DNA of 10,934 nucleotides from Oscillospiraceae bacterium (GCA_017381835.1 JAFOBK010000299.1:1-10934), one strand, 5' to 3'. Counted from the stretch's first letter, positions 1-7,181 are shown. Numbers and translations: made by a program. The notes: a model not told the origin generated them from the letters alone.

Positions 1-889
1 GAATCTCCTTGGCAGCGCCGGAGATGATACCCTCAGCGATGTCCATCATGTCGTGGAAATCTGCATAAGCCTGGTACAGCTCAACGGAAGTAAACTCAGG
101 ATTGTGCTTGGGAGCCATGCCCTCGTTACGGAAGATGCGGCCGATCTCATACACACGGTCCATACCGCCGATGATCAGGCGCTTCAGGGGCAGCTCGGTT
201 GCAATACGCATGTACATATCAATGTCCAGGGTATTGTGATGGGTGATAAAGGGACGGGCAGAAGCGCCGCCGGCGATGGTATTCAGCACGGGGGTCTCTA
301 CCTCGATGTAGTTCATATCATCCAGGTACTTGCGCATGTACTTGATGAACTGGGAACGGATGATGAAGTTACGCTTGACTTCGGGATTCACCATCAGATC
401 CACATAGCGCTGACGGAAACGGATCTCCTTATCGGTCAGGCCGTGGTACTTTTCGGGCAGGGGCAGCAGAGACTTAGACAGCAGAACGACTGCCTTTGCG
501 CGGACAGAGATCTCCTCGGTCTTGGTCTTGAAGACCTCGCCCTCAACACCCACGATATCGCCGATGTCATACTTCTTGAAACGGGCATACTCTTCCTCGC
601 CCATTTCATCGATCTTGACGAACAGCTGGATACGGCCGGTGCAGTCCTGCAGATCGCAGAACATAACCTTGCCCTGACCACGCTTGCTCATCAGACGGCC
701 GGCAACCTTCACGATCTTACCTTCATAGCCCTCGTAATCTGCCTTGATGGCAGCAGAGTCAGCATTGAAGTCGTACTTGGTCTGAACAAAGGGGTCACGG
801 CCTTCAGCCTGCAGAGCTGCCAGCTTTTCGCGGCGGATCTGGGACTGCTCGGAAACAGGCAGTTCTGCCTGGGGAACAAACTTTGCCAT
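1..889 (-). CDS. lysS: Lysine--tRNA ligase (class II), N-terminal 296 residues, runs off the left edge
   Basis: Charges tRNA-Lys with lysine in the cytoplasm, using ATP. The visible 296 residues hold the N-terminal OB-fold anticodon-binding domain (about residues 55-145, with GRIQLFVK at 85-92) and the start of the class II catalytic core. Motif 1 surrounds VETPVLNTIAGGASARPF (197-214). Motif 2 is clear as RVYEIGRIFRNEG (245-257), followed by HNPEFTSVELYQAY, a block typical of LysRS. The C-terminal part with motif 3 lies outside the window. The ATG at 889-887 is the only reasonable start, because an in-frame stop lies a few codons upstream. It has no Shine-Dalgarno at normal distance; an 8-codon leader ORF lies just before it. 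The gene follows greA by 61 bases with no terminator or promoter between, so it is probably in the greA operon. No T-box leader is present here. Identity is secure. Confidence 0.97.
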   Translation of the reverse strand, partial: MAKFVPQAELPVSEQSQIRREKLAALQAEGRDPFVQTKYDFNADSAAIKADYEGYEGKIVKVAGRLMSKRGQGKVMFCDLQDCTGRIQLFVKIDEMGEEEYARFKKYDIGDIVGVEGEVFKTKTEEISVRAKAVVLLSKSLLPLPEKYHGLTDKEIRFRQRYVDLMVNPEVKRNFIIRSQFIKYMRKYLDDMNYIEVETPVLNTIAGGASARPFITHHNTLDIDMYMRIATELPLKRLIIGGMDRVYEIGRIFRNEGMAPKHNPEFTSVELYQAYADFHDMMDIAEGIISGAAKEI

Positions 890-897
890 ACTTGAAG

Positions 898-924
898 CTA
901 CGGGGAATCAAAGATTACCTCCAT
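898..924 (-). CDS. Putative 8-codon leader ORF upstream of lysS
   Basis: A minimal ORF encodes MEVIFDSP and stops at TAG, 8 bases before the lysS ATG. It has its own ribosome binding site, AAGGAG at 934-929, four bases before its ATG. The lysS start itself has only TAGCTTCAAGT directly upstream, which does not resemble a Shine-Dalgarno; the nearest GGAGG (922-918) overlaps the start of the mini-ORF, about 28 bases too far away. The arrangement suggests that ribosomes load at the mini-ORF and reinitiate at lysS. The peptide has no lysine codon, so lysine-dependent attenuation is not indicated. This is an inference from spacing; the ORF is far too short for coding statistics. Confidence 0.35.
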   Translation of the reverse strand: MEVIFDSP

Positions 925-950
925 AGCACTCCTTTCAATAGTTTTCTGTT

Positions 951-1427
951 TTAGTTTTCGCGGGTGATCGCAACGATCTTCATGGTGTAGGTGCCCATGG
1001 GAGCATTGTAGGTGAAGCTGTCACCCACTGCCTTGCCAACAGCGGCACGGCCAAAGGGAGAGTCGTCAGACAGCTTGCCCTGCATGGGGTTAGCTTCCTG
1101 GGAACCGGTGATCTTATAGGTAGCCAGCTTGCCGTTTGCGTCCTCAACGGTGACGGTGCAGCCCAGGCCTACACGGCCGCTGGCAGCGTTCTCATCCTCG
1201 ATGATAACAGCATGAGCCAGGATATCCTCGATCTCAGCGATACGGCCATAGAGCTTTGCCTGCTCGTTCTTCGCTGCATCGTATTCGGAGTTTTCGGACA
1301 AGTCACCGTAGGAGCGAGCTTCTGCGATCATCTCAGCGATCTCACGCTCACGGGTGGTTCTCAGGTAATTCAGTTCCTTTTCCAGGTCAGCCAGACGCAG
1401 ACTGGTAATCTTAAATTCCTTTGCCAT
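951..1427 (-). CDS. greA: Transcription elongation factor GreA
   Basis: GreA enters the secondary channel of RNA polymerase and stimulates cleavage of backtracked RNA, rescuing stalled complexes. The 158-residue protein has the usual family length. The N-terminal antiparallel coiled coil covers about residues 1-75. Its tip bears the signature GDLSENSEYDAAK (41-53), with the acidic residues Asp42 and Glu45 that position the catalytic magnesium. The FKBP-like C-terminal domain follows a short linker and includes YKITGSQEA (104-112) and SPFGRAAVGKAVGD (123-136). The ATG at 1427 is preceded by AAGGAA at a suitable distance. A near-consensus sigma-A promoter lies about 45 bases upstream. It is followed at 61 bases by lysS; a greA-lysS pairing occurs in other Bacillota (general knowledge). 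Nothing is missing or unusual in the protein. Confidence 0.97.
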   Translation of the reverse strand: MAKEFKITSLRLADLEKELNYLRTTREREIAEMIAEARSYGDLSENSEYDAAKNEQAKLYGRIAEIEDILAHAVIIEDENAASGRVGLGCTVTVEDANGKLATYKITGSQEANPMQGKLSDDSPFGRAAVGKAVGDSFTYNAPMGTYTMKIVAITREN

Positions 1428-1471
1428 AGTGCAAATTCCTTTCTTGAGAAAAAATTTCGATATCTTATGCC

Positions 1472-1500
1472 ATTATATTAGAAAACCGCTATTTCGTCAA
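1472..1500 (-). promoter_or_regulatory. Sigma-A promoter of greA-lysS
   Basis: TTGACG (1500-1495), a 17-base spacer, and a perfect TATAAT (1477-1472). Transcription should start near 1465, giving a leader of about 37 bases with the greA ribosome binding site. The promoter begins 18 bases after the stop codon of the protease gene, so the preceding operon may also read through into greA. A 7-bp inverted repeat, GAAAACC (1511-1505) and GGTTTTC (1487-1481), flanks the -35 box. Confidence 0.85.
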
Positions 1501-1518
1501 GCATGGTTTTCGATTTTC

Positions 1519-2670
1519 TCACTTAGATTCTTCCATGAGCGCAGTCACGGCAGCCTGGATCTGAGGATCCTCCTCAACCGCAGCAACCATTGCTGTAAGC
1601 TCCACGGGTACATCCGGCTGCAGGCCGCCAGCCTCCGTCAGATTCACCCCGTTGGGAGTAGTATAAGCACCGCTAGACAGCTGCACAGCAGAACCGTCGC
1701 CCAGTTCCCAGGTGATCTGATAGTAACCTTTTCCGCAGGTAGGCTCACCCACGGTGATTGCCCAATCATATTCTGAAAGAGCTGCCGCAAAGAACTCTGC
1801 CGCGGAGTAGGTATCGCCGTTGATCAGCACCGCCATAGGCAGATCCAGGCAATCGGCATCGGATTCTTCCACATCCTCCACCTCGTTATAGTCTACGCTG
1901 CGGAACAAGGGACCTTCCGGCAGCAGATAATCCAGAACATAGACCATCTCATGGACATAACCGCCGGGATTGCTGCGCACATCAAAAATCAGCTTTTCCG
2001 CGCCCTGTTCCAGCAGTTTTTCCACTTCGGCTACGGTTTCCTCACCGGCGCTCTCATGGAAGTTGTTGATAATCACATAGCCGATGTCATCCTGCAGCAT
2101 TCTGCCCTCTGCCACCTTGCTATGAATCACTTTTCGTGTTATTGTCAGCTCCAAACTCTGATCGCCCCGAAGGATTGTCAGAAGCACCTGGGTGTTCTTC
2201 TCACCCACAATCAGCGCTTTGCCCTCTGAGAGGGTCAGTTCCCCTAGGAAGGCACCATCCGCGTGGGTTATGATGTCACCTGCCAGCATACCTGCCTCCG
2301 CAGCGGGGCCGTCAGGGTTCACAGAGACCACATCAATACCTTTCCCGTCTGCCCGCTGCTGCACCGTTACGCCAATGCCCACATAGGAATTGTTCTGACG
2401 CTCCCGATGGGCCGTATATTCCTCTGCGGAAACATAGTAACTCCATCGGTCACCCAGCGCTTCGATCATGGCCTCTGCCGCGGCATCCTGGATTACGGTC
2501 TTGTCCGCAGTGCCGATAAAGCGACGTTCGATGATCGCGCTCAAGCGCTCCAACTTGCTATTGGGCAATTTATCCGCCGCCAGCCAGGTGCCGGCAGATG
2601 CCAGCACTGCCACCAGCAGATAGGACAGAAATTTTTTCAAAAATTGACCAGGGTTTTGTTTCTTATCCAT
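1519..2670 (-). CDS. S41-family carboxy-terminal processing protease (CtpA/CtpB type), membrane-anchored
   Basis: A serine protease that cleaves near the C-terminus of extracytoplasmic substrates. Of 383 residues, 1-11 are a basic cytoplasmic tail and about 12-32 a signal anchor. A short helical region follows (about 40-90), then a PDZ domain (about 92-170, with YVGIGVTV at 96-103 and GPAAEAGMLAGDIIT at 121-135), then the S41 core. The strand LIFDVRSNPGG (227-237) is typical. The Ser/Lys dyad appears as Ser289 in TYSAAE (usual form SASAS-E) and Lys314 in EPTCGKG. There is no C-terminal peptidoglycan-binding domain. GAGGT lies at a usable distance before the ATG. It is the last gene of the ftsEX operon, 60 bases after an M23 peptidase. 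In Bacillus subtilis ctpB also lies beside ftsEX (general knowledge), so processing of the neighbouring hydrolases is a reasonable but unproven role. Confidence 0.93.
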   Translation of the reverse strand: MDKKQNPGQFLKKFLSYLLVAVLASAGTWLAADKLPNSKLERLSAIIERRFIGTADKTVIQDAAAEAMIEALGDRWSYYVSAEEYTAHRERQNNSYVGIGVTVQQRADGKGIDVVSVNPDGPAAEAGMLAGDIITHADGAFLGELTLSEGKALIVGEKNTQVLLTILRGDQSLELTITRKVIHSKVAEGRMLQDDIGYVIINNFHESAGEETVAEVEKLLEQGAEKLIFDVRSNPGGYVHEMVYVLDYLLPEGPLFRSVDYNEVEDVEESDADCLDLPMAVLINGDTYSAAEFFAAALSEYDWAITVGEPTCGKGYYQITWELGDGSAVQLSSGAYTTPNGVNLTEAGGLQPDVPVELTAMVAAVEEDPQIQAAVTALMEESK

Positions 2671-2695
2671 GGGGATTTACCTCATATAGAGCAGT

Positions 2696-2724
2696 TCCCA
2701 CAGCCCCGATATGGGACTGTGGGA
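2696..2724 (-). other. Intercistronic stem-loop before the S41 protease gene
   Basis: TCCCACAG (2696-2703) and CTGTGGGA (2717-2724) form a perfect 8-bp stem; further C/G pairing inside shortens the loop. It lies between the first M23 gene's stop codon and the protease ribosome binding site. No U-tract follows it in the direction of transcription, so it is not a standard terminator. mRNA stabilisation, processing, or adjustment of downstream expression are possible. Confidence 0.5.
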
Positions 2725-2730
2725 CAAAAA

Positions 2731-4071
2731 TCAAATAGGAATGTAGTGGGCCGGGTTCACATACACACCATTCTGGCTGATGCCAAAGTGCAGGTGGGGG
2801 CCGGTGGAAACGCCGGTAGATCCGCAATAGCCGATAACCTCACCCTGTCTCACATACTGGCCGCCATAGACCACATCGTGGGTCATGTGCATGTAGATGG
2901 AACGATAGCCGTCACCATGGTCGATCTGCACATAGTAACCGGAGCTGCTATTGTAAGATGCAGAGGTTACGGTACCGCTGCGGCTGGCATAGATGGGAGT
3001 TCCCTCAGGAGCTGCCAGGTCCACGCCCAGGTGGTTGGTGGAAGCGCCGGCTGTGGGTGCGTCACGAGGACCAAAGGGGCTTGTAAAGGCGGTATAGTTA
3101 ATAGGAACAATCCATCCCTCGGGCTTGGTTTCGTCCTCTTCTTCGTCTTCTTCCTCCGCTTCCTCTTCCGGCTCGGGATCTTCAGATTCCGTGCTCTCCG
3201 GCTCAGTGGGCTTTGTGGGCTCCGTCTGGCTGGGAGGCAGAGGCTTTGTGGTGGGAGGTACAGAAGTAGCCAGCCACTCCTGATAGAGAGCATTATCGTA
3301 CTGATATTCCTTGCTTGCGATGTCCTTCATCAGCTGAGCCTGAGCCGCCTCGGACTCTTCCATCAGCATTTCGAACTCCAAGCCCTGGGCAATCAGCTGA
3401 TCCAGCAATTTATTTGCTTCTTCACGCTTGACTTCCAGTTCTTCCTGAGTGGCATACAGGGTCTGCTTCACTTCTTCCAGACCCTGCTTTTCTGCCTCCA
3501 GGGCATCCTTAGCCGCAGAAACTTCCAGAGCAGCCTGATTCAGCTCCTGCAGGCGGCGATGGTCAGAGGCTGCGATTTCCTGCACCATGTTCACACGGTC
3601 CAGAAAATCCGCGAAGCTATTGGCCTGGAACAGAACAGACCAGTAGGACAAAGAGCCCTGTTCTTCCATCGTCTGGATGCGATCCCGGTTCTGCTCCAAA
3701 AGATCCGCATATCTGGCTTCCGCTGCCACAAGCTCTTCCTGCTTGTCGGCAATCAGCATGCTGTAGGTAGCGATCTGATTATTGATGTTGGTGATCTGCT
3801 GATACAGCAGGAAGATCTCCTGGTCAATAATATTCTTTTCCGCCACCATCCGCTCGATCTCGCTGTTGGTCTCAGAAAGCTGACTTCTCAGTTTATTCAA
3901 TTCATTGTCAATGACGGCTTTTTGACCCTTCAGCGCATCCAGCTGTCCTTTCAGTTCACTGGAGGTTGCAGCTTCTGCCTTTGTGGGCATAAAGCCAGCC
4001 ATCAGGCCAATCACCAATGCCAGAACCAGCATGCCGGCCAGTACTGACATATGTAACTTTCTTTTATCCAT
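2731..4071 (-). CDS. Secreted coiled-coil M23 peptidoglycan endopeptidase, copy with acidic Pro/Glu linker
   Basis: A putative peptidoglycan hydrolase cutting peptide cross-links at the cell surface. The 446-residue precursor has a signal peptide (about 1-34, ending in AEA before ATSS). A PcsB/CwlO-like coiled coil follows (about 36-265), including SYWSVLFQANSFADFLDRV (142-160). The linker is rich in Pro, Thr, Glu and Asp (about 271-318) and contains an almost unbroken acidic run. The C-terminal M23/LytM domain spans about 325-446. Zinc and catalytic residues look intact: His347 and Asp351 in HLGVD, His395 in YMHMTH, His426 and His428 in HLHFG. EnvC of E. coli, by contrast, lacks catalytic residues. 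AAGGAG stands just before the ATG. The gene follows its paralogue by 55 bases in the ftsEX operon, so control by FtsEX through the coiled coil is inferred. The exact cross-link cut is unknown. Confidence 0.9.
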   Translation of the reverse strand: MDKRKLHMSVLAGMLVLALVIGLMAGFMPTKAEAATSSELKGQLDALKGQKAVIDNELNKLRSQLSETNSEIERMVAEKNIIDQEIFLLYQQITNINNQIATYSMLIADKQEELVAAEARYADLLEQNRDRIQTMEEQGSLSYWSVLFQANSFADFLDRVNMVQEIAASDHRRLQELNQAALEVSAAKDALEAEKQGLEEVKQTLYATQEELEVKREEANKLLDQLIAQGLEFEMLMEESEAAQAQLMKDIASKEYQYDNALYQEWLATSVPPTTKPLPPSQTEPTKPTEPESTESEDPEPEEEAEEEDEEEDETKPEGWIVPINYTAFTSPFGPRDAPTAGASTNHLGVDLAAPEGTPIYASRSGTVTSASYNSSSGYYVQIDHGDGYRSIYMHMTHDVVYGGQYVRQGEVIGYCGSTGVSTGPHLHFGISQNGVYVNPAHYIPI

Positions 4072-4085
4072 ATTTCTCCTTATTA

Positions 4086-4112
4086 TGCATCCGACATATG
4101 GTTACAGATGCA
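4086..4112 (-). other. Intercistronic stem-loop between the two M23 genes
   Basis: In the transcript, TGCATCTG (4112-4105) can pair with CGGATGCA (4093-4086), 8 bp with one G-U pair and an 11-base loop. The stem ends a few bases before the AAGGAG ribosome binding site of the downstream M23 gene. No U-tract follows. It may influence processing or translation of the second hydrolase relative to the first. Confidence 0.45.
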
Positions 4113-4126
4113 GAGCGGGGTAAACA

Positions 4127-5395
4127 TTAAATTGCGATATAGTTTGCCGGGTTCACATAGCTGCCGTTATAGCTGATGCCAAAGTGCAGATGCGGGCCGG
4201 TGGATGCACCGGTGGAACCGCAGTAGCCGATAACCTGTCCCTGATTGACATACTGGCCGGAACTGACCACATAGTGGGTCATGTGCATGTAGATGGAACG
4301 GAAACCGTCACCATGATTGATCTGCACATAGTAGCCGGCGCTGCCGTTATAGGAAGCGGTATCCACAACACCGCTGCGGGTTGCATAGATGGGAGTACCG
4401 GTGGGTGCGGACAGATCCACACCATAGTGGAACTTCTTGGTTCCGTAGATGGGGTGGATACGCCAGCCGAAGGGGCTGGTAAAATGGGAGTAGTTAATGG
4501 GAATCTTCCAGGAAATACCGGCAACATTGTTGGTTCCGGTACCGCCGCCATTAGAGGAGGGGCCTGCAGGCTTGGTCTGGGGAGGCACAGATGTTGCCAG
4601 CCATTCCAGATACTTGGCTCTGTCATAGGCATCTTCCGTATCGGCAATTTCCTTCATCAGCTTGGACTGCTCATCCTCGGACTGTTCCATCAGTTCCTCA
4701 AATTCCATACCCTTGGCTACCAAATCTGCCAGCAGCTTGTCCGCCTGGGTGCGCTTCTCTTCCAGCTGTGCCTGGGTAACAACCAGCTCCGCTTTGATAA
4801 CTTCCAGGCCGGCCTTTTCTTCTTCCAAAGATGCCTTAGCCTCGGTTACTTCCTTCGCAGCCTTATCCAGCGCCTCCAAACGGCGCTTATCTGCGGCTGC
4901 AATCTCCTGCACCATATTCACACGGTCCAGCAGATCGGAGAAGCTGTTTGCCTCGAATAAAACAGACCAGTAAGAGATCTTGCCCTCTTCTTCCATGGCC
5001 TGAATACGCTCTTTGTTTCTCTCGGTCAGCTCCGCAAAATTGCTCTGCGCTGCCACAAGCTGTTCCTGCTTATCGGCAATCAGCAAGCTATAGGTTGCGA
5101 TCTGGCCGTTGATATTGTTCTCCTGCTGGTAAAGCAGGAAAATCTCCTGATCGATCAGGTTTTTCTGGGCTACCATTTCCATCATATCATCGTTATTCTC
5201 GCTGATCTGACCGCTGAGTTTTTCGATCTCCGCGTCAATGGCCGCCTTATCTTCTTCCAGCTTCTCCAGCTGAGCCTTCAGCTCGCTGGAAGTTGCCGCA
5301 TGGGCAGAGGGAATGAAGCCTGCAATCAGGCCCAGAATCATGACCAGAGCCATGAAACCGGCTAAAATTGAAATTAATAACTTTCTTTTATCCAT
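4127..5395 (-). CDS. Secreted coiled-coil M23 peptidoglycan endopeptidase, copy adjacent to ftsX
   Basis: Paralogue of the next gene and the likeliest direct partner of FtsX. The 422-residue precursor has a signal peptide (about 1-33, ending AHA before ATSS), a coiled coil (about 35-265) with the PcsB-like segment SYWSVLFEANSFSDLLDRV (141-159), a short Gly/Ser/Asn linker (about 272-294), and an M23/LytM domain (about 298-422). Catalytic and zinc residues appear complete: His323 and Asp327 in HYGVD, His371 in YMHMTH, His402 and His404 in HLHFG. So it is probably an active enzyme rather than an EnvC-like activator. The ATG lies only two bases after the ftsX stop and has just a weak GGA-type binding site, so translation is probably coupled to ftsX. 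In Bacillota, FtsEX controls coiled-coil hydrolases such as CwlO and PcsB (established). Here the catalytic domain is M23 rather than NlpC/P60 or CHAP. Confidence 0.92.
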   Translation of the reverse strand: MDKRKLLISILAGFMALVMILGLIAGFIPSAHAATSSELKAQLEKLEEDKAAIDAEIEKLSGQISENNDDMMEMVAQKNLIDQEIFLLYQQENNINGQIATYSLLIADKQEQLVAAQSNFAELTERNKERIQAMEEEGKISYWSVLFEANSFSDLLDRVNMVQEIAAADKRRLEALDKAAKEVTEAKASLEEEKAGLEVIKAELVVTQAQLEEKRTQADKLLADLVAKGMEFEELMEQSEDEQSKLMKEIADTEDAYDRAKYLEWLATSVPPQTKPAGPSSNGGGTGTNNVAGISWKIPINYSHFTSPFGWRIHPIYGTKKFHYGVDLSAPTGTPIYATRSGVVDTASYNGSAGYYVQINHGDGFRSIYMHMTHYVVSSGQYVNQGQVIGYCGSTGASTGPHLHFGISYNGSYVNPANYIAI

Positions 5396-5397
5396 AA

Positions 5398-6285
5398 TTA
5401 CACATCCAGGAATTTGCGAATAGATGCCCAGCTACCCAGGATACCGACAAACAGACCGCATGCACCAAAGGTTGCGATCATAGGCAGCAGCAGCTCAGTA
5501 AAGGGCACAAAGCTGAACAGATTCAGCGCATCCACTTCATTGATACGGGCAACCAGCGCATCATACATCAGCCATTCCAGGCCAAAAGCAACCGCTGCGC
5601 CCATCATACCCAGGGCAAAACCTTCCACCACGAAAGGCAGACGGATGAAGCCGTTGGTAGCACCAACCATCTTCATGATGGCAATTTCGTCCTTACGGTC
5701 ATACATAGCCAGTTTGACAGTATTGGAGATGATCAGTAAGCTGACCACCAGCAGCACCGCATTGACTGCCAGGGTAATAATCTGCAGAACACTCTGCAGG
5801 GTGGTGAAGCCCTCTGCCAGTTCATAAGCAGCAGAGATATCGGCAACACCGGGAATCTGACGAATCTCCTCTTCGGTTTCTTTCATCAAGGTATTGTCAA
5901 CCAAAACTACCACAAAACGGTGACGCAGGTCTTCTGCCCGGACACCGGAGAAAGCCTCATCACCATCGTGGTCCGCGACGAAATTCTTCAGCGCTTCCTC
6001 GCGGGAAACGAAGTTAGACTGATGTACATTGGAGACCCGGTTGATCTTAGTGCCAATGCTTCTGGCTTCTGCATCCGGCAGGTCGCTGTCCACATATACC
6101 AGGATCTCATTGGTCTTGTTCAGATCTTCCACCATGATGTTCACATTGTATGTCAGGCAGGAGAAGCTGCCGACGATCAGCAAACATGCCACAGTAACGA
6201 TCACAGCTGCGAAGGACATAAAGCCATGGCGGAAAATGCCAAGGAAGCCTTCTTTCAGCAAATATCCGATATTATTGCATTTCAT
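5398..6285 (-). CDS. ftsX: Cell division ABC-type protein FtsX, membrane subunit
   Basis: FtsX joins FtsE to form a complex that turns ATP hydrolysis into activation of cell-wall hydrolases outside the membrane. From the ATG at 6285 the protein has 295 residues, normal for the family. It shows a short cytoplasmic N-terminus (MKCNNIGYLLKEGF), TM1 (about 24-46), a large extracellular domain (about 47-165), and TM2-TM4 (about 168-190, 218-240, 264-288). The cytoplasmic loop RKDEIAIMKMVGATNGFIR (197-215) is a family hallmark. The reading frame stays open upstream to 6483, but that stretch overlaps ftsE and has no FtsX character. An ATG at 6300 would add only MGITS, and the 6285 start fits family N-termini better. 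It overlaps the ftsE end by 14 bases, indicating translational coupling; the M23 peptidase gene follows after two bases. Confidence 0.95.
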   Translation of the reverse strand: MKCNNIGYLLKEGFLGIFRHGFMSFAAVIVTVACLLIVGSFSCLTYNVNIMVEDLNKTNEILVYVDSDLPDAEARSIGTKINRVSNVHQSNFVSREEALKNFVADHDGDEAFSGVRAEDLRHRFVVVLVDNTLMKETEEEIRQIPGVADISAAYELAEGFTTLQSVLQIITLAVNAVLLVVSLLIISNTVKLAMYDRKDEIAIMKMVGATNGFIRLPFVVEGFALGMMGAAVAFGLEWLMYDALVARINEVDALNLFSFVPFTELLLPMIATFGACGLFVGILGSWASIRKFLDV

Positions 6286-6961
6286 ACTTGTAATACCCAT
6301 CCATTCCGTCATGAACCACAACACCTTCGTCAATGGCAATGACTCTCTTTTCAAAGCGGTCCACCAGTTCCTGTGCATGGGTAACCACCAGCACAGTGGT
6401 GCCCAGATTATTGATCTCCTGCAGCAGCACCATGATTTCCAGGGCCAGGGCAGGGTCCAGGTTGCCGGTAGGTTCGTCGGCAATGATGGTGGAGGGATTA
6501 TTCACCAGCGCTCTTGCAATAGCAAGACGCTGCTTTTCGCCGCCGGACAGTTCGTTAGGATGACGGTTTGCCTTGTCATCCATACCAACCAACTCCAGAA
6601 TATAGGGGATACGCTCTTCGATTTCCTTCTTATGGGCACCCACAGCCCGCATTGCGAAAGCCAGGTTCTCATAGACGGTCTTATTGTTGATCAGGCGGAA
6701 ATCCTGGAACACAACACCGACAGTACGGCGCAGGTAAGGGATCTCACGCTTGCGGATACGCTCCAGGGAATAGCCGTTCACATGAACGGTTCCGGAAGTG
6801 GGCTTCAGCTCACCGGTGATCAGTTTGATAATCGTGGACTTACCGGAACCGGAAGGGCCCACCAAAAAAGCAAACTCGCCGTCTTCGATCTGCATGGTAA
6901 TGCCCCGCAGAGCCTGTGTATCCGGCGTGTAGCTCTTTACAACATCGGTAAAATCAATCAT
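6272..6961 (-). CDS. ftsE: Cell division ATP-binding protein FtsE
   Basis: The cytoplasmic ATPase of the FtsEX complex. All ABC ATPase motifs are present in 229 residues: Walker A GPSGSGKST (35-43), Q-loop Gln86 in VVFQDF, signature LSGGEKQR (138-145), Walker B with DEPTGNLDP (162-170; catalytic Glu163), and switch His195 in VVTHAQE. The length and the opening MIDFTDVVKSY match FtsE. The open frame continues upstream to 7006, but that extension runs over the promoter's -10 box, so the ATG at 6961 is chosen. GGAG lies about 11 bases before it, a somewhat long spacing. It is the first gene of an operon with ftsX, two M23 peptidases and an S41 protease, behind a near-consensus promoter. FtsX overlaps its 3' end. 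Confidence 0.96.
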   Translation of the reverse strand: MIDFTDVVKSYTPDTQALRGITMQIEDGEFAFLVGPSGSGKSTIIKLITGELKPTSGTVHVNGYSLERIRKREIPYLRRTVGVVFQDFRLINNKTVYENLAFAMRAVGAHKKEIEERIPYILELVGMDDKANRHPNELSGGEKQRLAIARALVNNPSTIIADEPTGNLDPALALEIMVLLQEINNLGTTVLVVTHAQELVDRFEKRVIAIDEGVVVHDGMDGYYKYEMQ

Positions 6962-6994
6962 AAAACATATTACTCCATTATTTGATGTAACCAA

Positions 6995-7023
6995 ATTGTA
7001 ACACATTGCAAAATTTATGTCAA
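6995..7023 (-). promoter_or_regulatory. Sigma-A promoter of the ftsEX operon
   Basis: A perfect TTGACA (7023-7018), a 17-base spacer and TACAAT (7000-6995), one mismatch from the -10 consensus. Transcription should begin near 6988, leaving a leader of about 27 bases. The AT-rich stretch 7024-7134 upstream shows no convincing gene or second promoter. Confidence 0.85.
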
Positions 7024-7134
7024 TTAGTTCAGACAGAAAAATGCAAAAAGTTCATGGTCTATTCACATATAAAGGGGATTTTCTATCAGTAATGTTACAT
7101 TTGCTGCGTTTATACGCTGTATTATTTCTTTCCT

Positions 7135-7174
7135 AAAACGCAACATTGAGCCGCACAAGTTTTGTGCGGCTCAA
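7135..7174 (-). terminator. Probable intrinsic terminator of the PucR-like regulator gene
   Basis: A perfect 13-bp stem, TTGAGCCGCACAA (7146-7158) and TTGTGCGGCTCAA (7162-7174), with a 3-base loop. It starts 8 bases after the stop codon. In the direction of transcription the stem is followed by TGTTGCGTTTT, a U-rich but interrupted tail, so efficiency is uncertain. It separates the regulator gene from the ftsE promoter. Confidence 0.75.
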
Positions 7175-7181
7175 AGGGTGA

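Noticed and set aside
1428..1465. T-box or other riboswitch control of greA-lysS
   Set aside because: The predicted leader is only about 37 bases, too short for a T-box or aptamer.
2263..4047. A 594-codon plus-strand open frame opposite the first M23 gene, extending over part of the protease gene
   Set aside because: It is the antisense of well-supported coding sequence and its translation has no recognisable domain or ribosome binding site. Other long plus-strand frames, such as 53-895, 4184-4960, 6029-6985 and 7245-8234, are rejected for the same reason.
6286..6483. Upstream extension of ftsX to an ATG at 6483
   Set aside because: The extra 66 residues overlap ftsE in another frame, are Trp/Pro/Arg-rich and unlike FtsX; the ATG at 6285 gives a normal family length and N-terminus.
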